From Bacilli bacterium (GTDB taxonomy: Bacteria; Bacillota_I; Bacilli_A; ML615J-28; CAG-313), in assembly GCA_900770645.1 (NCBI GenBank), contig CAAGKY010000021.1:1-5694 (forward strand): DNA of 5,694 nt. Reading direction: 5' to 3'. The notes beneath the pieces were generated by a model. The model saw only the letters and a list, made by a program, of their open reading frames with translations, searched no databases and had not been told where the DNA came from. A program made the translations under genes and the position numbers. Positions 1 to 5,586 of this stretch are shown here, in pieces. Numbering within the stretch: the stretch's first letter is position 1; every line of letters begins with the position of its first letter.

Positions 1-161
1 AACATTAAAGCCATATCTTCTGTTAATTTATTACTAGCAAGATAGATGTTTTTAGCGTCTTCATAGGTAGTTGCTTTCTTAAGTTGCTTAAGCATTATTT
101 CCCCTTGTTTTTTAATTGTTAAAACATCTGGTCTTTCATATTTCAATTCATTAAACTTCAA
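1..161 (-). CDS. M3-family oligoendopeptidase (PepF-like), N-terminal fragment, TTG start
   Basis: The first 53 codons of a gene that runs off the left edge. The translation starts MKFNELKYERPDVLTIKK and continues as a charged, helical segment. The 'KYERPD' motif about eight residues from the start, followed by a helix rich in Lys, Leu and Glu, is typical of the N-terminus of the M3 oligoendopeptidase F-like zinc peptidases (COG1164 type), cytosolic enzymes that cleave short peptides. The catalytic HExxH region would lie outside the window, so activity cannot be judged. I chose TTG at 159-161 because AGAGGTGAT sits 8 nt upstream and because the first in-frame ATG (codon 23) would discard the conserved motif. 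It has its own promoter, separated from the serpin by a terminator, so it is a separate transcription unit. Family assignment is by recall of the motif, not by a search. Confidence 0.75.
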   Translation of the reverse strand, partial: MKFNELKYERPDVLTIKKQGEIMLKQLKKATTYEDAKNIYLASNKLTEDMALM

Positions 162-164
162 TTT

Positions 165-174
165 GATCACCTCT
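165..174 (-). promoter_or_regulatory. Ribosome binding site deciding the TTG start of the M3 peptidase
   Basis: The minus strand reads AGAGGTGATC followed by AAA and TTG. The GG lies 8 nt before the TTG, the same spacing as for the binding-protein gene in this window. No ATG is available at a comparable distance in that frame, so this site supports TTG initiation. Confidence 0.75.
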
Positions 175-181
175 TGTAAAT

Positions 182-190
182 ATTATATCA
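182..190 (-). promoter_or_regulatory. Extended -10 promoter for the M3 peptidase gene
   Basis: The minus strand reads TGATATAAT, that is, a TG-n-TATAAT extended -10 with a perfect -10 hexamer at 182-187. The region 16-18 bp upstream contains only T/A-rich sequence (TTTTAT or TTTATA), a poor -35, which fits a promoter relying on the extended -10. The predicted transcript start is near 175, leaving a leader of only about 14 nt that is essentially the ribosome binding site. Confidence 0.65.
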
Positions 191-221
191 TATTTAATGT
201 ATATATAAAATAATGTGCTTT

Positions 222-252
222 AAAAAAAGGTAAAGATTAGTATCTTTACCTT
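222..252 (-). terminator. Intrinsic terminator after the serpin gene
   Basis: An 11-bp perfect stem (227-237 with 242-252; arms AAGGTAAAGAT and ATCTTTACCTT) with a 4-nt loop is followed on the minus strand by a continuous T run (222-228). It lies 12 bp past the serpin stop codon. The plus strand also has a T-rich tail after the stem, so it could work in both directions, but no plus-strand gene is visible to need it. Confidence 0.88.
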
Positions 253-264
253 GTTTTTATATTT

Positions 265-1572
265 TTATATGTTTTTAATTACCCCTGTGAATACAACATT
301 TCCGCTATAATCGCTAATAACAAAAACGAAATCTCTATCTATAATGAAATCTTGATATACTTTTTCATATTCACCAGGACCAGCTGATGTAGGACCCATC
401 GCAACAATTGTTACTGCTGCACCTTCCATACCAGTTTTATCAACTATTAGTTTTGTTTGATGAACTACTTTACCACAACAAATATCATCTTCATCAGTAA
501 TATTTGTAAAGTCACACTCATCAGAGAATAATTCTTTAATTCCCATTTCTTTTTCTAAAATGTCTTTAATATCTTGTTTGAATGAAGCTTCAAATTCTGG
601 GAATAAACATCTTGTTACATATTCTTTTTTAGCTTCTTCATCTACACTTTTATAATCTTCTATACTTAATACTTCTTGGAAAATATCTTTTGTGTATATA
701 TCATCTACACTATATTCATCACTTGGAACAATAAAACTTACTTTATATCCATGAGCTGTCTTTGTATAAAAGTGTTCAAACATATCAGTTTTATATACTT
801 GACCAGGATAATAATATCCTTGAAGTAATTTAGTTTCTATTGTATTTTTATCATAGTTTGTAAAGTTATATTTTTCTTTTGTGAATACTAAATCATCTTC
901 AATATCCCAAACTTCTTTTAAGTAGAAAGTATTTACTAACGCAAGTAATGTATCTACCGGTAAATTAAATGAATTATTAATTAAACCTTTAGTGTTTTTG
1001 TTTACATAATCTTGTAAGGCTTTATTAGCAGTTTTGTTATTGTTTTTAAATGGTACTCCATAGGATGAACAATTGTAGTTATCTGCTAAACTTGTAAGTC
1101 CTACTTCTTTTAATTCAATTGATTCTTCAAACCAAATCGAGTTAGTTAATAGTTCAATACATGAAACTTTTTTATCTGCTAAATATTCATTATTTAATTG
1201 TGAATATATTAGTTTTGTGTACTCCTTTACTTCCTCATAAGTAACACCAATTGCATCCAATATTTCTTGTCTTGTATTATTATCAGAACATTCAATTGTT
1301 AACGCAAGAGCCATATAAATAGAGACTGGAGATATACACATATTATCTGTTTCATCTTTAAATGCATCGTATGTTTTAGTAGATAAGTTGGCATAGAAAC
1401 TTTCAAGTTTATTTAAGAAGCTAAGGTATTCTTCTTCATATATTTCTGTATAGTGGTATGAATATTTAGGCGATGCTGCCTTTAATACAAAGTTTTGATC
1501 AGTATCCCCCATACATGATGTACCTAGAAACATGAATATTGTAATTAAAATACTTAATATAAATTTCTTCAT
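265..1572 (-). CDS. Serpin-family protease inhibitor, predicted lipoprotein
   Basis: A 435-residue serpin, matching a ~370-residue serpin core plus signal and spacer. Residues 1-20 (MKKFILSILITIFMFLGTSC) form a lipoprotein-like signal; the lipobox is imperfect, G-T-S-C with Leu at -4. Serpin landmarks in order: 'CISPVSIYMALAL' near 79-91 (family ISPlSi.lALam), 'LALVNTFYLKEVW' near 210-222 (family LVNaiYFKg.W), 'LFPEFEASFKQDI' near 323-335, the hinge and reactive loop near 378-405, and the C-terminal 'IDRDFVFVI...VVFTGVI' strand motif, where the usual DRPF is DRDF. It would trap serine or cysteine proteases at the cell surface. The hinge reads K-T-G-M-E-G-A-A-V-T where inhibitory serpins have E-E-G-T-E-A-A-A-A-T, so inhibition is plausible but not certain. 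The gene follows the MATE gene by 33 bp with no visible promoter and ends at a strong terminator. A longer reading from GTG at 1581 is possible but unlikely, because that GTG is part of the ribosome site. Confidence 0.92.
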   Translation of the reverse strand: MKKFILSILITIFMFLGTSCMGDTDQNFVLKAASPKYSYHYTEIYEEEYLSFLNKLESFYANLSTKTYDAFKDETDNMCISPVSIYMALALTIECSDNNTRQEILDAIGVTYEEVKEYTKLIYSQLNNEYLADKKVSCIELLTNSIWFEESIELKEVGLTSLADNYNCSSYGVPFKNNNKTANKALQDYVNKNTKGLINNSFNLPVDTLLALVNTFYLKEVWDIEDDLVFTKEKYNFTNYDKNTIETKLLQGYYYPGQVYKTDMFEHFYTKTAHGYKVSFIVPSDEYSVDDIYTKDIFQEVLSIEDYKSVDEEAKKEYVTRCLFPEFEASFKQDIKDILEKEMGIKELFSDECDFTNITDEDDICCGKVVHQTKLIVDKTGMEGAAVTIVAMGPTSAGPGEYEKVYQDFIIDRDFVFVISDYSGNVVFTGVIKNI

Positions 1573-1576
1573 CATT

Positions 1577-1585
1577 ATCACCTCT
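1577..1585 (-). promoter_or_regulatory. Ribosome binding site of the serpin gene
   Basis: The minus strand reads AGAGGTGAT directly before AATGATGAAG. The GG is 5 nt from the first ATG (1573-1575) and 8 nt from the second (1570-1572). The in-frame GTG at 1579-1581 is inside the Shine-Dalgarno sequence and so is not a credible start. I favour the second ATG by spacing and because it gives a typical M-K-K signal peptide. Confidence 0.8.
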
Positions 1586-1605
1586 ATTAATAAAACAATG
1601 TTTTT

Positions 1606-2982
1606 TTATTTTTTATTGGTGTTAATTGGTAATTTTAAATATTTTTTAAACAAACATAAGTAACAAATTAATGTAACTAAGATAGCTAAAACATCAGCTA
1701 CGCTTTCCGCAATAAATATTCCTTTACTTTGTATAAATAAAGGTAAGATAAATGTTAATGGTATTAATAGAATTATTTTTCTAAGTAAAGCAAGAATTAA
1801 TGAGATTTTACTTTTACCAAGGGCTAAAAAGCTATTTTGGCATCCTATTTGAATACCCATAAATGCCATACCAATAAACATTATTCTAATTAATTTTCTC
1901 GCAACACTAATTAAAGTTTCGTTTTGATTAAATATCCTTACAAATACTTGTGGGAATATATTAAGAATTAAAACAAAAATAAAACTAAATATTAAACTAA
2001 ATATGATTAATTTTTTACTTGCTTCATTTGCTCTATTAATTTCACCTGCTCCATAGTTTTGGCTAATAATTGGTTGAGTACCTTGTGATAACCCTTGTAG
2101 CGGCATGTTTAATATTGACATAATACTTATAATTATTGTCATAGCAGATAGATAGATTGTCTGTTCGTTTATATCTGTAATATAATGTTTTATTTGTGTG
2201 TTAAATGATATTTGAACAAGTGCTTCTGTTGACTGCATAATAAATGGAGATAATCCTAAAAAAGAAATAGTTTTAATAATACCTAAATCAAGTTTTGTTT
2301 TTAGATTTAGTTTAATAACCGTTTTTTTACATCTTAAGAATAAACAAACAAAAAGGCTTGATGATGCTTGTGATATTACGGTTGCGATTGCGGCACCTTT
2401 TACTCCTAAATCGAATGCATAAATAAATATTTGATCTAAAATGATATTAAGTATGGCACCAATTAATACTGATATCATCGCAAATACTGTTTTACCTTGA
2501 GCACTAATATATGGAGTAAGTCCTAACGATATCATTACAAATAGTGTTCCTATAATATATATATTTAAGTATTCGTTTGCGTATACAATATTTTGATTGT
2601 TTGCTCCAAAAGCATATAATATTGGTTCTTTAAATATTAATAATAATGGTATTAATATAATAGATATAATAGTTAACATTAGAAAGCTATTATTAAGTAT
2701 TTTTTCAGCTTTTTCAGGGTTTTTATTCCCTAGGTTAATTGCAGCTATAGGCGCACCACCCATTCCAAATAAGGCAGAAAAGGCACTAATAATGATGATA
2801 ATTGGAAAACATGCACCTAATCCTCCTATAGCTATTACCCCAAATTCTTGGTCATAGTTTCCTATATATGCTCTATCTACAATATTGTAGAGTAAATTAA
2901 TAAGTTGGGCAATAATCATAGGTAGTGACATTTTAAAGATTAGCTTGGTTATTTTTCCAGATAAAATTTCTTTGTTGTTCAT
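1606..2982 (-). CDS. MATE-family efflux transporter (MepA-like)
   Basis: A 458-residue polytopic membrane protein of the usual length for the 12-helix MATE family (two six-helix halves), which exports organic cations, drugs or metabolites in exchange for Na+ or H+. The N-terminal helix carries 'SLPMIIAQLINLLYNIVDRAYIG' features: the Pro at 21 and the L-Y-N-I-V-D-R stretch at 31-37 typical of MepA-like members. The second half begins near 235 ('FLGLSPFIMQ') and contains the family motif 'GLSQGTQPIISQNYGAGE' at 297-314. The ATG at 2980-2982 is preceded by AAAAGGAG with 5 nt spacing, a strong site. It lies 39 bp after the yerC-like gene, with a weak hairpin in between, and 33 bp before the serpin. 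No promoter is visible directly upstream, so it is probably read through from the transporter operon or from a promoter inside the yerC-like gene. The substrate cannot be told from sequence. Confidence 0.93.
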   Translation of the reverse strand: MNNKEILSGKITKLIFKMSLPMIIAQLINLLYNIVDRAYIGNYDQEFGVIAIGGLGACFPIIIIISAFSALFGMGGAPIAAINLGNKNPEKAEKILNNSFLMLTIISIILIPLLLIFKEPILYAFGANNQNIVYANEYLNIYIIGTLFVMISLGLTPYISAQGKTVFAMISVLIGAILNIILDQIFIYAFDLGVKGAAIATVISQASSSLFVCLFLRCKKTVIKLNLKTKLDLGIIKTISFLGLSPFIMQSTEALVQISFNTQIKHYITDINEQTIYLSAMTIIISIMSILNMPLQGLSQGTQPIISQNYGAGEINRANEASKKLIIFSLIFSFIFVLILNIFPQVFVRIFNQNETLISVARKLIRIMFIGMAFMGIQIGCQNSFLALGKSKISLILALLRKIILLIPLTFILPLFIQSKGIFIAESVADVLAILVTLICYLCLFKKYLKLPINTNKK

Positions 2983-2987
2983 AAAAA

Positions 2988-2995
2988 CTCCTTTT
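2988..2995 (-). promoter_or_regulatory. Strong ribosome binding site of the MATE gene
   Basis: The minus strand reads AAAAGGAG followed by TTTTT and ATG. Unlike the preceding genes in the cluster, this site is not embedded in the upstream coding region, consistent with independent translation initiation. Confidence 0.75.
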
Positions 2996-3001
2996 AACGT
3001 G

Positions 3002-3030
3002 AAAAAAGAATAAATAAAAATTTATTCTTT
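3002..3030 (-). terminator. Weak AT-rich hairpin with U tail at the yerC stop codon
   Basis: Arms AAAGAATAAAT and ATTTATTCTTT (3020-3030 and 3005-3015) form an 11-bp perfect stem with a TTTT loop, and the minus strand continues with further T (3002-3004). Only one G-C pair is present, so the hairpin is weak. The stop codon of the yerC-like gene (3022-3024) lies within the stem. It may partly terminate transcription and lower expression of the MATE and serpin genes, or simply protect a processed 3' end. Confidence 0.45.
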
Positions 3031-3309
3031 CTTTCCATCCATTTTTTCGATTATTGTTTTGTATCCACCATTACCATATTGTATACAGCGTGATACTCTA
3101 CTTAATGTTGTTGAAGATATAGCAGTTTCATTAATTACTTGTTCATATGTGTAACCTGCTAAAAGAAGTTTAGCAGCTTCAAGTCTTTGAGCCATTTTAT
3201 TTAATTCTTCTATTGTACATATATCATCAAGTAATTTTTTACAGTCTTCTTCGTTATCAATTAATACTAATGCTTTAATAAGATTATCTAATGGGTATTT
3301 TTTAGCCAT
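3022..3309 (-). CDS. yerC: YerC/YecD-family TrpR-like DNA-binding protein
   Basis: A 95-residue protein, close to the ~100 residues typical of the YerC/YecD family, part of the TrpR superfamily of helix-turn-helix DNA-binding proteins. The diagnostic stretch is 'CTIEELNKMAQRLEAAKLLL' (31-50), followed by the helix-turn-helix around 53-78: 'GYTYEQV' as the first helix and 'SSTTLSRVSRCIQYG' as the recognition helix region. The tail is short and basic/acidic. ATG at 3307-3309 lies 8 bp after the ATPase stop. The GAAAGG ribosome site is inside the last ATPase codons, about 11 nt from the start, so translation is probably coupled. The family is widespread in Bacillota but poorly understood. Its place as the fourth gene of an amino-acid importer operon suggests a local repressor sensing an amino acid or derivative; that role is inference. 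Confidence 0.9.
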   Translation of the reverse strand: MAKKYPLDNLIKALVLIDNEEDCKKLLDDICTIEELNKMAQRLEAAKLLLAGYTYEQVINETAISSTTLSRVSRCIQYGNGGYKTIIEKMDGKKE

Positions 3310-3317
3310 ATTAATTA

Positions 3318-4070
3318 TTACCTTTCTTCAATAATTTGCCCATTTTCCATTTTAATAATTTTATCTGCAACACTATCCGCAAACTCCATATCATGTGTAA
3401 TAATAATCATTGTTTGCTTTTGTTTTTTCAAATCATTAATGACCTTTACTACCTCATTTTTTAAAGATGGATCAAGTGCACTAGTTGGTTCATCAAAACA
3501 AAGAATTTTAGGGTTTAAGATTAAAGCTCTACTGATAGCTACTCTTTGTTGTTCACCACCAGATAGTTGATATGGATAACTATCTACTTTATCTTGTAAA
3601 GAAAGTTCTTCTAAAATACTAAGTGCTTTATCTTTGGTGTTTTGAGAAAGCTCTTGTTGAATTTCCTTTACATATTCTCTTTTTTTCGTACCTTTATATT
3701 CTTTTTTGAATTGTTTAACTTTTTCTTTGTTTTCAAGTTCAACCGCAAGTGTTACATTTTCTAAAACTGTGTAATGTGGAAAAAGATTAAAAGATTGAAA
3801 AACCATTCCAATAAGCTTATGTCTACGTTGTAATTCCTTGTATGGAATTGTTTTTTCATTACAATTATACACTATTTCTCCATCTAATTCAAGTGTTCCG
3901 GTATTAGGAAAATCTAAGAAATTGATGTTTCTAATAAGGGTTGTCTTCCCTGCACCACTTTTACCGAGTACAACTAATGCTTCACCTTTTTCTAGTATAA
4001 AACTTACATTATTTAAGATTTGATTTTGATTTATTTTTTTTGAAAAATTTCTAACTTCTAAATAACTCAT
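3318..4070 (-). CDS. Polar amino-acid ABC transporter, ATP-binding subunit (GlnQ-type)
   Basis: A 250-residue cytoplasmic ATPase that would dimerise under the permease and power amino-acid import. All catalytic motifs are present: Walker A GKSGAGKT (36-43), Q-loop Gln92 in 'VFQSFNLFPH', signature LSGGEQQR (169-176), Walker B ILCFDEP (189-195), D-loop SALD (197-200) and switch His226. The 'FQSFNLFPH' and 'HDMEFA' stretches are typical of the GlnQ/HisP polar amino-acid group. Unusual is a charged stretch of about 37 residues (111-147) between 'ENVTLAV' and 'DKALSILEEL', where most relatives have roughly 13-15; it is Lys/Glu/Gln-rich and probably extends the helical subdomain. ATG at 4068-4070 is 2 bp from the permease stop, with its AAGG ribosome site inside the permease's last codons. 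Substrate cannot be told from this subunit. Confidence 0.95.
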   Translation of the reverse strand: MSYLEVRNFSKKINQNQILNNVSFILEKGEALVVLGKSGAGKTTLIRNINFLDFPNTGTLELDGEIVYNCNEKTIPYKELQRRHKLIGMVFQSFNLFPHYTVLENVTLAVELENKEKVKQFKKEYKGTKKREYVKEIQQELSQNTKDKALSILEELSLQDKVDSYPYQLSGGEQQRVAISRALILNPKILCFDEPTSALDPSLKNEVVKVINDLKKQKQTMIIITHDMEFADSVADKIIKMENGQIIEER

Positions 4071-4072
4071 AA

Positions 4073-4723
4073 CTACACCTTATAATAATCCATTTTCTTT
4101 TCTAGTTTATTAAATATGATTGTTAATACACCACTAAAGATTAAATAGAATAATCCTGTACAAAGAAGTGGCCACATAGCTCCTAGAATTGTACTTGATT
4201 CTTCGGCTGCTCTGATTAATTCACCGATTGCGATTACTCTAGCAAGAGATGTATCTTTTACTAAAGTAATAACTTCATTTGAAATTGATGGTAAAATTCT
4301 TTTAATAACTTGAGGTAAAATAATTCTAAAGAAGATAGCTGCTTTACTCATTCCTAGTACATAACCAGCTTCATATTGTCCTTTAGAAATACTTTCTATC
4401 CCACCACGATATATTTCTGAAAAATAACATGCATAATTAATAACGAACGCAACAATAACTGCTGCAAATCTAAAGTTTTTAATACTTAAATCAAACCATA
4501 GTCCAGGTCCATAATAAACAATTATAACTTGTAGCATTAGAGGTGTACCTCTAATAACCCATACAAACACTTTAGTTATATATTTAAGGGGCCCAAACTT
4601 ACTCATAGAACCAGCAGTTATAACTAAACCAAGGGGTAAAGATAAAACAAGTGATAATATGAATATTAAACATGTTGTTCCAAACCCTTGAAACAGTTTA
4701 ATTATAACTTCTGATACTTCCAT
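4073..4723 (-). CDS. Polar amino-acid ABC transporter, permease subunit (HisM/GlnP type)
   Basis: A 216-residue integral membrane protein of the His/Glu/Gln/Arg/opine permease family (usual length ~215-240), probably five helices. It has the family motif RGTPLMLQ (58-65) and the cytoplasmic EAA loop for docking the ATPase: E118-A-G, Gly124, and LPQ ending at 138 ('GQYEAGYVLGMS' then 'RIILPQVIKRILP'). Only one permease gene is present, so the transporter would use a homodimer. The start ATG (4721-4723) lies 3 bp after the binding-protein stop, and its ribosome site AAAGAGGA is made of the last codons of that gene. It is entirely ordinary in sequence, which matters because the binding protein in front of it is rearranged. 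Confidence 0.95.
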   Translation of the reverse strand: MEVSEVIIKLFQGFGTTCLIFILSLVLSLPLGLVITAGSMSKFGPLKYITKVFVWVIRGTPLMLQVIIVYYGPGLWFDLSIKNFRFAAVIVAFVINYACYFSEIYRGGIESISKGQYEAGYVLGMSKAAIFFRIILPQVIKRILPSISNEVITLVKDTSLARVIAIGELIRAAEESSTILGAMWPLLCTGLFYLIFSGVLTIIFNKLEKKMDYYKV

Positions 4724-4726
4724 TTA

Positions 4727-5554
4727 CTAATCCTCTTTTACAACACAAAGTTGTCCAGCACTACCTGCTTCAACACAAATTGTTGCTTCTTTCATATCGT
4801 CTAATGATTTATATTTAGCTTCATCTTCTACTCTCACTACCGCTACTTGTTTGTTCTTTAAATAAGCAATAGTTACTGATGTAGACTCTTTAATTTCATC
4901 TGTTATTGTCATACCATTCCAAATAACATCGATTGCACCACTATTAAGCTCAAATACTTTTGAGTTCCAGTTAATAATTTGGAATTTAGCTTCAATTCCT
5001 AGTTTTGCACAAACCGCTTTTGCAAGATCAATGTCAAAACCAACTAATTCATTATCATCTTCATATGCGATTGGAGCAAAAATTGTATATCCAATTACAA
5101 GTTCTCCACTTTTGATAATTTCGTCAAAATCATCTTTTCCAGTTTCATCAGATAAATCAATGTTTTTAGTAGTATCAATCGCTAGTGAATCTTTTAAACC
5201 ATATTTATCGGCAATCGCATCTACTGTACCATCTTTCGCAAGATCAATAATAGTCTTACTAATCATCTTAGCAGTGTAAGCACCATCACGTCTAGCCGCA
5301 ATACCATATTCTTCTTCAGCTACAACAACATCTTTAACAATAGTTAATTTCCCTTTATATTGTTGATTAATATAGTAACCTGCCATAATTGAATCCATGA
5401 TTCCTACATCACTACTCTTTGTATCAAGTTCTGTTAAAATATCAACCATTCCATTTACTTTAACAAGTTCTTTACCAAAGTTAAGTTCTTCTCCTTTACA
5501 ACTTGTTAATAATAATGTTAATACTAATACTAATAATATACCAATTTTTTTCAT
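4727..5554 (-). CDS. Circularly permuted amino-acid ABC transporter substrate-binding lipoprotein (family 3)
   Basis: A 275-residue binding protein, normal in total length. Residues 1-19 are a lipoprotein signal ending in the lipobox L-T-S-C (Cys19). The mature part is in permuted order. Residues 24-125 correspond to the second half of a family-3 solute-binding protein: lobe-2 'TSSDVGIMDS'-like region with Asp54, the 'YGIAAR' stretch (83-88) for the hinge strand, and the 'LAKDGTVDAIADKYGL' C-terminal helix (105-120). Residues ~126-142 are an acidic linker. Residues 143-275 correspond to the normal N-terminal half: 'SGELVIGYTIFAPIAYED' (149-166), 'GFDIDLAKAV' (172-181), 'DVIWNGMTITDE' (209-220), 'KSLDDM' and 'VEAGSAGQ' (261-268). 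Joining residue 275 to 24 restores a standard sequence. The Arg that normally follows 'TDE' is Ile221. It has a strong promoter and ribosome site and leads the importer operon, so I judge it functional. Confidence 0.9.
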   Translation of the reverse strand: MKKIGILLVLVLTLLLTSCKGEELNFGKELVKVNGMVDILTELDTKSSDVGIMDSIMAGYYINQQYKGKLTIVKDVVVAEEEYGIAARRDGAYTAKMISKTIIDLAKDGTVDAIADKYGLKDSLAIDTTKNIDLSDETGKDDFDEIIKSGELVIGYTIFAPIAYEDDNELVGFDIDLAKAVCAKLGIEAKFQIINWNSKVFELNSGAIDVIWNGMTITDEIKESTSVTIAYLKNKQVAVVRVEDEAKYKSLDDMKEATICVEAGSAGQLCVVKED

Positions 5555-5560
5555 CTTTTT

Positions 5561-5569
5561 CTCTCCTTT
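5561..5569 (-). promoter_or_regulatory. Ribosome binding site of the binding-protein gene
   Basis: The minus strand reads AAAGGAGAG, followed by AAAAAG and the ATG at 5552-5554. The match to the anti-Shine-Dalgarno is strong and correctly placed, and the M-K-K signal peptide follows, so this start is secure even though the mature protein order is unusual. Confidence 0.85.
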
Positions 5570-5586
5570 TGTTTATTCATACTAAT

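Noticed and set aside
2597..2857. Plus-strand open frame opposite the MATE gene
   Set aside because: No ribosome site and no recognisable protein; it mirrors the hydrophobic codons of a confident minus-strand gene.
5031..5279. Plus-strand open frames opposite the binding protein (also 5397-5585) and the ATPase (3838-4023)
   Set aside because: Antisense shadows of well-supported genes, Ser/Ile-rich low-complexity translations without start signals.
4727..5554. Binding protein as a truncated or frameshifted pseudogene
   Set aside because: The frame is intact from a strong ribosome site and signal peptide to a stop overlapping the permease ribosome site. Both halves of the fold are complete; only their order differs.
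4727..5554. Permutation as a simple assembly misjoin
   Set aside because: Three separate junctions (signal peptide to lobe 2, C-terminus to N-terminus linker, and the 3' end to permease) would all need to be wrong while remaining in frame with good expression signals. Read data would still be worth checking.
5555..5586. Riboswitch or T-box leader before the importer operon
   Set aside because: The predicted leader is only about 26 nt, too short for such an element.
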